12,101 nt of DNA from DASPTT01 sp035623275 (GCA_035623275.1 DASPTT010000025.1:1-12101); one strand, 5' to 3'. Positions 1 to 6,569 are shown, numbered from the stretch's first letter. Numbers and translations: made by a program. The notes: generated from the letters alone by a model not told the origin.

Positions 1-234
1 GGAGAACCTCGCCGCCGTCCGGTCAGCCCAGGTCTGGGGGTCCAGGCCGTTGGCGGCTGCCGCCCGGGCGATCTTGTCCCCGTGCTCGTCCGTGCCCGTG
101 AGGAAGAAGACCTCGTCCCCCGCCAGCCGGTGCCAGCGTGCAAGGGCGTCGGCAATGACGACGTTGTAGGCGTGGCCGATGTGGGGGACGTCGTTGACGT
201 AGAAGATCGGCGTCGTCACGTAGAAGCGGGGCAC
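1..234 (-). CDS. metG: Methionyl-tRNA synthetase, N-terminal part (cut by window edge)
   Basis: Class I aminoacyl-tRNA synthetase that charges tRNA-Met with methionine in the cytoplasm. Only the first 78 codons are inside the window; the frame runs open to base 1. The translation begins with PRFYVTTPIFYVNDVPHIGH, which carries the HIGH-type ATP-binding signature (PHIGHAYN, about residues 17-24). It continues with TGTDEHGDKI, a stretch typical of MetRS rather than of the Leu, Ile or Val enzymes. The KMSKS loop and anticodon-binding domain lie beyond the edge. I chose the GTG at 232-234: there is no ATG close by in frame, the homology starts immediately after it, and a TACGCT -10-like box ends 6 nt upstream, which fits a leaderless transcript. 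The gene lies 78 bp downstream of msrA on the same strand but appears to have its own promoter. Confidence 0.95.
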   Translation of the reverse strand, partial: MPRFYVTTPIFYVNDVPHIGHAYNVVIADALARWHRLAGDEVFFLTGTDEHGDKIARAAAANGLDPQTWADRTAARFS

Positions 235-240
235 CGCCGT

Positions 241-246
241 AGCGTA
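241..246 (-). promoter_or_regulatory. -10 box for metG (TACGCT)
   Basis: TACGCT matches TANNNT and ends 6 nt before the GTG start of metG, so the transcript would begin at or next to the start codon. No convincing -35 hexamer is visible. It belongs to a set of similar boxes in this window. Confidence 0.5.
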
Positions 247-312
247 CCGACCGCGCCGGATGGGCCCGGCCGGCCCCGCTCGGGCTCGAGCCGGCGGGTC
301 GGGCCGGCGCGC

Positions 313-855
313 TCACCAGTTGGCGACGTGGCATCCCCCGTGGCCGGTGCGCTCGGTGTAGCGCTGGTGGTAGGCCTCGGCGGGCCAGAAGGTGGTGGCC
401 GGCTCGACCTCCGTCACGATGGGGCGGCCGAACCGCCCCTGGTAGGCCTGGAGCGAGGCCTCTGCCGCCTGCGCCTGGGACGCGTCGTGGGTGAAGATGG
501 CCGAGCGGTACTGCGTCCCGACGTCGGGTCCCTGGCGGTTGGGCGTGGTCGGGTCGTGATGGCGCCAGAACGCGTCGAGCAGGTCCTCGTAGGAGACCCG
601 AGCCGGATCGAAGGTCACGAGCACCGCCTCGGCGTGGCCAGTGCGTCCGCTGCACACCGCCTCGTAGGTGGGGTGGTCCACCGAGCCCCCCGTGTAGCCG
701 GAGATGGCGTCGGTGACCCCCTCGAGCTGGCGGAAGAAGTCCTCGACGCCCCAGAAGCATCCTGCCGCGAAGGTTGCCCGGGCGAGCCCCGGGGGAACCT
801 CGTCGGGTGCGATGCCCGGTGCCTGCGTCTTGTCCCGACCGGAGAAGATGGACAC
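313..855 (-). CDS. msrA: Peptide-methionine (S)-S-oxide reductase MsrA
   Basis: Thioredoxin-dependent repair enzyme that reduces the S-epimer of methionine sulfoxide, free or in proteins, in the cytoplasm. The 180-residue product has the signature AAGCFWGVED with catalytic Cys33 (GCFWG), followed by GVxxxxxGYTGG at about residues 45-54. Further MsrA blocks are DPARVSYEDLLDAFWRHHDP and GTQYRSAIF. The C-terminus HGGCHVANW provides a likely resolving Cys175. Length is normal for the family. The start is GTG at 853-855: the strong Shine-Dalgarno AGGAAGGGAG (861-870, minus) ends 5 nt upstream, and family similarity does not extend beyond it even though the frame stays open upstream. No MsrB domain or neighbouring msrB is visible. 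It faces away from the SCP2 gene across a 348-bp spacer. Confidence 0.95.
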   Translation of the reverse strand: MSIFSGRDKTQAPGIAPDEVPPGLARATFAAGCFWGVEDFFRQLEGVTDAISGYTGGSVDHPTYEAVCSGRTGHAEAVLVTFDPARVSYEDLLDAFWRHHDPTTPNRQGPDVGTQYRSAIFTHDASQAQAAEASLQAYQGRFGRPIVTEVEPATTFWPAEAYHQRYTERTGHGGCHVANW

Positions 856-860
856 GGCTG

Positions 861-870
861 CTCCCTTCCT
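861..870 (-). promoter_or_regulatory. Ribosome binding site of msrA
   Basis: AGGAAGGGAG on the minus strand lies 5 nt before GTG 855 and decides that start over upstream in-frame ATGs. It contrasts with the many genes here that lack a Shine-Dalgarno sequence. Confidence 0.7.
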
Positions 871-956
871 CGTGGTGTCTGCCCGCCTGGCGCTCTGGTC
901 AACCCGGCCCGCGACCGCGACATTCCCTGTGGTCCCGCCGGTGCCTCCACCCGCCG

Positions 957-985
957 GTTGACGGCGGCGGCCCGCCGCCGTTGAC
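957..985. repeat. GC hairpin flanked by GTTGAC direct repeats
   Basis: Bases 961-970 (ACGGCGGCGG) and 972-981 (CCGCCGCCGT) are perfect inverted copies around one central base. As RNA this could fold as an 8-bp stem with a 5-nt loop. GTTGAC occurs at 957-962 and again at 980-985, overlapping each outer edge. No T-tract follows on either strand, so it is not a canonical intrinsic terminator. An operator or a leader hairpin upstream of msrA is possible. Confidence 0.5.
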
Positions 986-1203
986 TGGGCGGCGGGCAAA
1001 TCGACGCGCCATGCGGGATCATGCCCATGGCGATCCGAGAGTGAGACGAGCATGGGCCTGCAGGGCAAGGCGGCGATACTCGAGCTCCATGACGACGACG
1101 ATGTTCGCCGACGTCGGGATCATGCAGGGCAGCCCGGGGCGCTGAGCGGGTGGACCGACCCGGCCCTGGCAGCCCTGGCACCACGGCCTCGAAAGGAGCG
1201 CGC

Positions 1204-1593
1204 ATGACGGACCCACAGCCGGACGCCGTGAGCCGGTTCCTCGACGACCTGGCCACCCGCGGCCACGACCCGCTGCTGCACGGCGCCACCGGCACGATGC
1301 GACTCGAGCTGATCGACGGCGGCGACACGCAGCGATGGACCATCACGGTCGACAAGGGCGACCTGCGGGTGTCACAGCGCAACACCCGGCCGGACGCGGT
1401 CATGACCATGCAACGTTCGCTCTTCGAGGGCATGGTCAAGGGCCGGGTCAACGCCACGGCCGCCTTGCTGCGCGGTGTGCTCGTCGTGGAGGGTGACCTC
1501 GGCCTCGTGACCGCCTTCGCGCGCTTGCTGCCCGGTCCGCCCCGGTCGGTGACGACCTTCCTCCAACGACAGAAGGAGCTGGCTGACAGATGA
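1204..1593 (+). CDS. SCP2 sterol-binding-domain protein
   Basis: A 129-residue single-domain protein resembling the SCP2/sterol-carrier family, whose members bind lipids or other hydrophobic ligands in a small alpha/beta fold. The central part (about residues 20-110) shows the family pattern. First comes TGTMRLELIDGG followed by WTITVDKGDLRVS. Then DAVMTMQRSLFEGMVKGRVN and a GVLVVEGDLGLVTAFARLLP helix follow; the acidic-free VEGDL turn before the last helix is typical of bacterial SCP2 proteins. There is no signal peptide. The ATG at 1204 has AAAGGAG (1192-1198) 5 nt upstream. The stop TGA overlaps the ATG of the following gene (ATGA, 1590-1593), so the two are probably one operon with coupled translation. 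The ligand cannot be told from sequence. Confidence 0.85.
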   Translation: MTDPQPDAVSRFLDDLATRGHDPLLHGATGTMRLELIDGGDTQRWTITVDKGDLRVSQRNTRPDAVMTMQRSLFEGMVKGRVNATAALLRGVLVVEGDLGLVTAFARLLPGPPRSVTTFLQRQKELADR

Positions 1594-3677
1594 GCGAGGG
1601 ACTGGTCAAGATCCTCGACGGCAACATCTTCGTGGTGAGCGCCGACAACGGCGACATCGAGGCGTCACTCACCGACCCCACCGGCCTGTTCGCCTTCGAC
1701 ACGAGGTTCCTGTCCCGGTGGGTCCTCACGGTCGACGGAAAGCAGCTCAACGCGCTGTCGACGGACGACCTGCAGTACTTCGAGGCGCGGTTCTTCCTCG
1801 TGCCGGGCACCGGGACCGTGTACGTCGACGCGGACCTGTCCGTCATCCGCCAGCGCTCGGTGTCCCATGGGTTCCACGAACAGCTGACCATCGTGAACCA
1901 CCGCCGCGAGCCGGTGACCCTGGCCGTGCGCATGGAGGTGGGCTCGGACTTCGCCGACCTCTTCGAGGTGAAGGACGCCCTGAAGAAGAAAGGGAAGTAC
2001 TCGTACCGCATCGAGGACGACTGCCTCGTCCTCGAGTATCGGCGGGAGACCTTCTGGCGGGAGACCTGGATCGGCGCGGACAAGCCGGCGACGATCGACG
2101 ACAAGGGCCTCACCTTCGACGTGACCATCAATCCCCAATCCCGCTGGTCGGCCCATCTGCGGGTGGTGGCGGGACATCCCGCGCTTCCCATGCACCCGAA
2201 GAAGGCCATGCGCGAGGGGGTGGGGATGACGACCCGGGCCACCCGCGCCATGGCGATGGCGCACAACCTCGAGACCTGGCTGGCCAACGCGCCCACGCTC
2301 ACGTGCGATTCCGACTCGCTGCGCGCCACCTACCACCGAAGCCTCGTGGACCTCGCTGCGCTGCGCTTCGAAGCGCCCATCCTCCCCCGCCACGCCCTCC
2401 CCGCGGCCGGCCTGCCCTGGTTCATGACGATGTTCGGGCGTGACAGCATCTTCACCAGCCTCCAGGCCCTCCCCTTCGCACCCGACCTGGCCGCCACCAC
2501 CCTGCGCGCCCTGGGGGCGCGCCAGGGCACCCGGCTCGACGACTTCAGGGACGAGGACCCGGGACGGATCCTCCACGAGACGCGCTACGGCGAGCTCACC
2601 GCCTTCGAGGAACGCCCCCACTCGCCGTACTACGGGACCGCGGACGCCACCCCGCTGTACGTGGTGCTGCTCGACGAGTACGAGCGCTGGACCGGTGACA
2701 CGAAGCTGGTGCGCGACCTCGAATTCGAAGCGCGCGCCGCGCTCGCTTGGATCGACGAGTACGCGGACCTGCAGGGCAACGGCTACGTCTCGTACAAGCG
2801 GCGCAACGAGAAGACGGGGCTCGAGAACCAGTGCTGGAAGGACTCGTGGGACTCCATCTCGTTTCACGACGGCACGCTCCCGGGGTTCCCCCGCGCCACG
2901 TGCGAGCTGCAGGGCTACGCATACGACGCCAAGCTGCGCGGGGCGCGACTTGCCCGCAAGGTGTGGCGCGACGAGGGCCTCGCCGACCGGCTGGAGAAGG
3001 AGGCGGCCGACCTCAAGCGACGTTTCAACCGCGACTTCTGGGTCGAGGACGGCGGGTACTTCGCCGTGGCCCTCGACGAGCAGGGACGGCGCGTGGACTC
3101 GCTCACCTCCAACAACGGGCACCTGCTGTGGAGCGGGATCGTCGACAAGTCCAAGGCGAGGTCGGTGGCCACCCATCTCCTCGGCAAGCACCTCTTCTCG
3201 GGGTGGGGCGTGCGTACCCTGGCCGAGGGCGAAGGCCGTTTCAACCCCATCGGCTACCACGTAGGCACCGTCTGGCCCTTCGACAACTCCTTCATCGCCT
3301 GGGGGCTGCGGCGCTACGGCTTCAAGGAGGAGGCGGCCCAGATCGCCGAGGGCATCCTGGCGGCCGCCGAGTTCTTCGCCGGGCGCCTGCCGGAGGCCTT
3401 CGGCGGCTACCCCCGGGCCATGACCAAGTACCCGGTCCAGTACCCGACGGCCTGCAGCCCGCAGGCCTGGTCGACCGGTGCGCCGCTCCTGCTGCTGCGC
3501 ACCATGCTCGGGCTCGAGCCGATGGACGACCATCTCGTCGTCGACCCTGCGCTGCCCAGCTCGATCGGACGGATCGAGTTGCTGGACATTCCCGGCCGTT
3601 GGGGCCGCGTGGACGCCTTCGGGCGCGGTCGCGTCGACACCGCCCGCGCCGCCCGCCGCTCGACCAGCAGGGGCTGA
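1590..3677 (+). CDS. Glycogen-debranching / amylo-alpha-1,6-glucosidase-type protein
   Basis: A 695-residue cytoplasmic protein with no signal peptide. The N-terminal ~200 residues form the beta-sandwich seen in bacterial debranching-like enzymes (GDE N-terminal 'bis' type), with FVVSADNGDI and DTRFLSRW near the start. The remainder is an (alpha/alpha)6 barrel of the amylo-alpha-1,6-glucosidase/trehalase-like kind. Conserved blocks are WFMTMFGRDSIFTS (residues 277 on), YYGTADATPLYVVLL (347 on), NQCWKDSWDS (413 on) and HVGTVWPFDNSFIAWGL (557 on). Near the end is PVQYPTACSPQAWSTGAPL. The acidic residues in the GRDS, ADATP and WKDSWDS blocks are the likely active-site positions. The start ATG overlaps the SCP2 stop, with AAGGAG at 1573-1578. 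The last ~15 residues are Arg/Ala/Ser-rich and abut a methyltransferase-like scrap on the other strand, so the C-terminus may have been altered. The exact substrate (glycogen limit dextrin or another alpha-glucan) is inferred only from family. Confidence 0.88.
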   Translation: MSEGLVKILDGNIFVVSADNGDIEASLTDPTGLFAFDTRFLSRWVLTVDGKQLNALSTDDLQYFEARFFLVPGTGTVYVDADLSVIRQRSVSHGFHEQLTIVNHRREPVTLAVRMEVGSDFADLFEVKDALKKKGKYSYRIEDDCLVLEYRRETFWRETWIGADKPATIDDKGLTFDVTINPQSRWSAHLRVVAGHPALPMHPKKAMREGVGMTTRATRAMAMAHNLETWLANAPTLTCDSDSLRATYHRSLVDLAALRFEAPILPRHALPAAGLPWFMTMFGRDSIFTSLQALPFAPDLAATTLRALGARQGTRLDDFRDEDPGRILHETRYGELTAFEERPHSPYYGTADATPLYVVLLDEYERWTGDTKLVRDLEFEARAALAWIDEYADLQGNGYVSYKRRNEKTGLENQCWKDSWDSISFHDGTLPGFPRATCELQGYAYDAKLRGARLARKVWRDEGLADRLEKEAADLKRRFNRDFWVEDGGYFAVALDEQGRRVDSLTSNNGHLLWSGIVDKSKARSVATHLLGKHLFSGWGVRTLAEGEGRFNPIGYHVGTVWPFDNSFIAWGLRRYGFKEEAAQIAEGILAAAEFFAGRLPEAFGGYPRAMTKYPVQYPTACSPQAWSTGAPLLLLRTMLGLEPMDDHLVVDPALPSSIGRIELLDIPGRWGRVDAFGRGRVDTARAARRSTSRG

Positions 3678-3679
3678 CG

Positions 3680-3802
3680 CCACATGGGGTGCGTCTCGAG
3701 CTCCGACGCCAGGTAGGCCTCGGGCGAGGAGGCCACGAACGAGAGACTCCGTTCCTGGAGCTGGACGTGATAGCCGAAGGCTCGTAGCGCCCCCGGCCCC
3801 AG
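3680..3802 (-). pseudogene. C-terminal fragment resembling a SAM-dependent methyltransferase
   Basis: One minus-strand frame translates as LGPGALRAFGYHVQLQERSL followed by SFVASSPEAYLASELETHPM and W, 41 residues in all. The pattern of an aromatic/Gly hinge, an alternating strand with 'ERSLSFV', then 'SSPEAYL..ELE.HP' resembles, from memory, the C-terminal region of class I methyltransferases. There is no ATG, GTG or ribosome site giving a full domain. The SAM-binding half is absent, and downstream the frame runs into the antisense of the debranching gene. It lies between two convergent genes (ends 3677 and 3826). I read it as a decayed remnant; chance resemblance cannot be excluded. Confidence 0.4.
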
Positions 3803-3825
3803 TCCGTTCCGGCCACGGGCGGCGA

Positions 3826-4131
3826 TCAGCCCCCCGGTGTGTGATGCGCGACGAGCTCGATCCACGTGACGCGCGACGGCGGACCGGTGATGCCGCCCTT
3901 GGCCAACGCCGATCCCAGACGCTCCTCCATGAACCTCGCCTGGTGGTCCGGTGTGTCCCACACCTCGGTCACCACGAAGTTGCCGTTGTCGTCCAGGCCC
4001 GCCGCGTGCACCTGGAGGCCGGGCGGCCAGTTCCCTTCGCCGGTCGCCATGTCGATGCCGAGCTCTGCGTTGACCGCCTCGTACTCCTTGGTCGTGACAC
4101 CCTCGAACTCCAGGATGATCTCTGCCGGCAT
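3826..4131 (-). CDS. Small ferredoxin-like (ABM/dimeric alpha-beta barrel) protein
   Basis: A 101-residue protein starting MPAEIILEFEGVTTKEYEAV. The order strand (EIILEFEG), helix (TTKEYEAVNAELG), strand (LQVHAAGL), strand (NFVVTEVWDT), helix (PDHQARFMEERLGSALAKGG) and a last strand (SRVTWIELVAHHTP) is the arrangement of antibiotic-biosynthesis-monooxygenase-like dimeric barrels. Such proteins may be small cofactor-free oxygenases, heme-related proteins or of unknown role, so no reaction can be assigned. The start ATG 4131 has a strong GGGAAGGGGA (4137-4146, minus) 5 nt upstream. The gene stands alone on the minus strand, 73 bp beyond the end of rsmI, and runs toward the debranching gene. Confidence 0.8.
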   Translation of the reverse strand: MPAEIILEFEGVTTKEYEAVNAELGIDMATGEGNWPPGLQVHAAGLDDNGNFVVTEVWDTPDHQARFMEERLGSALAKGGITGPPSRVTWIELVAHHTPGG

Positions 4132-4204
4132 GCCCGTCCCCTTCCCGTCCTCCGATGTGCCCGATCGTCGCGACCAGCATGCCAGAGTGGGAGGGCGAAC
4201 GCCC

Positions 4205-5056
4205 CTACGCAGGATCCGAGCGCAAGGTGAGCCCGAGCTCGTAGACGTCGCGCCGTGATCGGCCGTGTCGGCGCGCCACCTCGGTTGCCGCGTCACGCAG
4301 GTGCGCGCCGGCGGCGAGCCGGTCGCGCAGCTCGCCGAGGACGACCTCGTCGTCGGGTGGCGACGCGTCCTCGGGCGCACCGCCCAGGACCACGACGACC
4401 TCGCCCTGCGCGCCCCGGGCCGCGAACTCGGCCGAGGCCTCGGCCAGCGTCCCCCGCCACACCTCCTCGTGCAGCTTGGTGAGCTCGCGCACCACGGCCA
4501 CGGGACGGTCCGCGCCGGCGGCCGCGGCGAGATCGCCGAGCGTGGCCGCCAACCGGCCGGGTGCCTCGTAGAGCACCGTCGTGCGCCTCTCGGCGGCGAG
4601 GGCGGCGAGCCGGCGCCGGCGTTCCCCGCCCCGGCGGGGCAGGAAGCCCTCGAAGCAGAACCGGGCGGTGGGGAGCCCGCTCACGACCAGGGCACCGAGC
4701 GCCGCGTTCGGGCCCGGGACGACGCTGACGGCGGCCCCCGCCGCCAGGGCCGAGGCGACGAGGCGCGACCCGGGGTCCGAGATGCCGGGCATGCCGGCGT
4801 CGCTGACCACCGCCACCGACGCACCCGCCGCCAGCCGCTCCAGCAGGGCCGGGATGCGGGCGGCCTCGTTGTGCGCGTGCAGGGACAGGAGGGTCACCCC
4901 GCGCACGCCGGCATGGGTGAGCAGCGCCCTGGTCCGGCGGGTGTCCTCGCAGCACAGGACGTCGGCCGTGCGCATGGCCTCCACGGCGCGCGGTGCGAGG
5001 TCGCCGAGGTTGCCGATGGGCGTGGCCACCAGCACCAGACGGCCGGGACCCGTCAT
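4205..5056 (-). CDS. rsmI: 16S rRNA (cytidine-1402-2'-O)-methyltransferase RsmI
   Basis: Methylates the 2'-O of C1402 in the decoding centre of 16S rRNA, using SAM. The 283-residue product has the tetrapyrrole-methylase fold. VLVATPIGNLGDL (residues 8-20) is the RsmI hallmark. It is followed by CCEDTRRT (35-42), VVSDAGMPGISDPGSRLV (83-100), VVPGPNA, then VLYEAPGRL and ELTKLHEEVWRG. Length is normal. ATG 5056 overlaps the stop of the upstream DUF192 gene (ATGA, 5053-5056) and has no strong Shine-Dalgarno of its own, so translation is probably coupled. Just after the stop codon a short GGGC-GTTC-GCCC stem could form (about 4192-4204), but without a U-tract, so a terminator is not secure. Confidence 0.96.
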   Translation of the reverse strand: MTGPGRLVLVATPIGNLGDLAPRAVEAMRTADVLCCEDTRRTRALLTHAGVRGVTLLSLHAHNEAARIPALLERLAAGASVAVVSDAGMPGISDPGSRLVASALAAGAAVSVVPGPNAALGALVVSGLPTARFCFEGFLPRRGGERRRRLAALAAERRTTVLYEAPGRLAATLGDLAAAAGADRPVAVVRELTKLHEEVWRGTLAEASAEFAARGAQGEVVVVLGGAPEDASPPDDEVVLGELRDRLAAGAHLRDAATEVARRHGRSRRDVYELGLTLRSDPA

Positions 5057-5400
5057 TGGGGCTTGTGCAGCTCGAGGCGGTCCCCGCGCCGGAGCTTCCA
5101 GCGCTCGAACGCGCCCGCCTCGGCTTCGAGCACCATCCGGCACCGCAGCCGCGGCCAGGTGAGGCGCCATGGCGGCAGCGAGACGACGTCCATCACCTCG
5201 AGGTCACGGCTGAGGAACGCCACGTCGAGCGGGAACCGCATGCCGATGCTGTGCACCGAGCGCGTGCGCGGCAGGATCAGCGCCCCCTCCAGCCCGTCGC
5301 GCCCCAGGAGCCCGCGCGCCCGGGCCAGGGGCGACGTGGCCACCTCGGCGGAGGCCAGCACCGTCCCGTCGCGCAGCAACCACATCGGCGAGCCGGCCAC
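5053..5400 (-). CDS. DUF192 family protein
   Basis: A short protein of 115 residues from GTG 5400, or 110 from ATG 5385. It matches the DUF192 (COG1430-like) pattern: LARARGLLGR near residues 25-35, a hydrophobic segment ALILPRTRSVHSIGMRFPLD with the family's 'M..PLDV.FL' core, then LEVMDVVSLPPWRL. It ends with VLEAEAGAFERWKLRRGDRL. No signal peptide or membrane helix is evident. The biochemical role of the family is not settled. I prefer GTG 5400 because GAAGG (5408-5412), overlapping the ychF stop, is spaced 7 nt from it, while ATG 5385 has nothing comparable. It is the middle gene of ychF-DUF192-rsmI, 10 bp after ychF and overlapping rsmI by 4 bp. Confidence 0.82.
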   Translation of the reverse strand: MAGSPMWLLRDGTVLASAEVATSPLARARGLLGRDGLEGALILPRTRSVHSIGMRFPLDVAFLSRDLEVMDVVSLPPWRLTWPRLRCRMVLEAEAGAFERWKLRRGDRLELHKPQ

Positions 5401-5410
5401 CCGCGCGCCT

Positions 5411-6487
5411 TCAGACGTTGAACCTGATCTCGAGCACGTCGCCGTCCTCGACCTGGTAGTCCTTGCCCTCCAGGCGGAGCTTGCCCGCCGCCTTGGCCGC
5501 CGACCAGGACCCGAGCTCCACGAGCTCGTCCCAGTGGATGACCTCGGCCCGGATGAAGCCCCGCTGGAGGTCCGAGTGGATGACTCCCGCGCACTCGGGT
5601 GCGGTGGCCCCGGCCCGGAAGCTCCAGGCCCGCGACTCCTTGTCGCCGGTGGTGAAGAAGGTGCGCCGGCCGAGCAGGTGGTAGGAGACGCGCGCCACGC
5701 GCGCCAGGGCACCCTCGCCGAGCCCGAGGCCCTCGAGCAGCTCGGTGCGGCCCTCGGGGTCGAGCTGCGCGGCCTCGGCCTCGAGCTGGACGCACGCCCC
5801 GAGTGCCTCGCCGTGCCCGCCGAGCTCGTCGGCCACGGGCCCGACCAGCGCGTCCGTCTTGTCGACCTGGCTCTCCCCGAGGTTGACCACGGCCAGCACG
5901 GGCTTGTCGGTGAGGAGGAACAGTCCCGAGCGCAACGCCCGCTGCTCGGGATCCAGGCCTGCACGGTACAGGGGGGTGCCCTCGGCCAGCACGGCCAAGG
6001 CCGCCTCGATGGCACGCAGCTCGGGCTCGAGCGACTTGTCGGCTCGCGCCGCCTTCCGGCGCTTGTCGAGCTGGGCCTCGATGGTGGCCATGTCGGCGAG
6101 CACGAGCTCGAGCTCGAGCGTGGTGAGGGCAGCCAGCGGGTCGGTCTCTCCCGGCACCTCGTCGTCCTCGAAGGCGCGCAGGACCAGGCAGAGCGCGTCG
6201 ACCTCGCGGATGCCGGCCAGGAACCGGTTGCCGAGCCCCTCCCCCGTGGACGACCCCGCGACCAGGCCGGCGATGTCGACCACCTCGACGCCGGCTCGCA
6301 CCACCTTCTTGCTGGCGCTCATCTCGGCCAAGGCGTCGAGGCGGGCGTCGGGGAGCGGCGCAACGCCGTGGGAGGTCTCCGTGGTGGTGAACGGGTGGGC
6401 CGCCACGGGTGCCGACGCACCGGTCAGGGCGTTGAACAGGGAGGTCTTGCCCGCGTTGGGCAGCCCGACGAGGCCGATGCGCTCCAT
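5411..6487 (-). CDS. ychF: Redox-regulated P-loop ATPase YchF (OLA1 type)
   Basis: A ribosome-associated P-loop ATPase of the Obg-related TRAFAC class, linked in other bacteria to stress and redox responses. The 358-residue product begins MERIGLVGLPNAGKTSLFNA, with the Walker A/G1 motif at residues 8-16. The G2-region PFTTTET is at 32-38 and the G3 motif DIAGLV at 71-76. The G4 position reads NLGE (202-205), the NxxE form that gives YchF proteins preference for ATP over GTP. A coiled-coil-like acidic/basic segment lies around 120-165, and the C-terminal TGS-like domain ends in KDYQVEDGDVLEIRFNV. ATG 6487 is backed by GGAG 4 nt upstream and by a TAGCGT box 9 nt upstream. It is the first gene of the ychF-DUF192-rsmI operon. 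Confidence 0.97.
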   Translation of the reverse strand: MERIGLVGLPNAGKTSLFNALTGASAPVAAHPFTTTETSHGVAPLPDARLDALAEMSASKKVVRAGVEVVDIAGLVAGSSTGEGLGNRFLAGIREVDALCLVLRAFEDDEVPGETDPLAALTTLELELVLADMATIEAQLDKRRKAARADKSLEPELRAIEAALAVLAEGTPLYRAGLDPEQRALRSGLFLLTDKPVLAVVNLGESQVDKTDALVGPVADELGGHGEALGACVQLEAEAAQLDPEGRTELLEGLGLGEGALARVARVSYHLLGRRTFFTTGDKESRAWSFRAGATAPECAGVIHSDLQRGFIRAEVIHWDELVELGSWSAAKAAGKLRLEGKDYQVEDGDVLEIRFNV

Positions 6488-6496
6488 CGGGCTCCG

Positions 6497-6502
6497 ACGC
6501 TA
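6497..6502 (-). promoter_or_regulatory. -10 box for the ychF operon (TAGCGT)
   Basis: TAGCGT ends 9 nt before ATG 6487. The intervening bases contain CGGAG, so the transcript could be leaderless or carry a leader of only a few bases. The hexamer is identical to the box in front of the GDPD gene at 7545-7550. Confidence 0.45.
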
Positions 6503-6563
6503 CTCGCCGGGGCGCTCGCCCCCGCGTGCGGTGGGCAGCTGGCACCGGGCGGCGCGGCGCCGG

Positions 6564-6569
6564 TAGCCT
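6564..6569 (+). promoter_or_regulatory. -10 box for the bL37 gene (TAGCCT)
   Basis: TAGCCT ends 8 nt before ATG 6578, and no Shine-Dalgarno lies between them, pointing to a leaderless mRNA. The sequence gTAGCCTg is repeated exactly in front of pepN (9486-9491). Confidence 0.55.

Larger units (their letters stand above)
856..1203. other. Divergent intergenic region msrA / SCP2 gene
   Basis: This 348-base stretch has no convincing gene. It should contain the promoters for msrA (leftward) and for the SCP2-debranching pair (rightward). Visible structure includes a perfect 10-bp-arm GC palindrome at 961-981 bracketed by GTTGAC copies, and a 7-bp inverted repeat GCCCATG/CATGGGC (1023-1029 and 1051-1057). 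There is also an 11-bp direct repeat CGGGATCATGC at 1014-1024 and 1115-1125. GATACT at 1075-1080 is a possible -10 box for the plus strand. A 51-codon ORF at 1052-1207 ends in an ATGA overlap with the SCP2 start, but it has no recognisable homology and little Shine-Dalgarno support. Confidence 0.5.

Noticed and set aside
1665..3683. 672-codon open frame on the minus strand opposite the debranching gene
   Set aside because: Its composition (Gly, Arg, Ala, Val, Pro, low complexity, no motif) is that of an antisense shadow in GC-rich DNA, while the plus strand has conserved family blocks along its full length.
4187..4204. Short stem-loop after the rsmI stop as an intrinsic terminator
   Set aside because: The stem has only 4-5 base pairs and no following U-tract, so it is not convincing.
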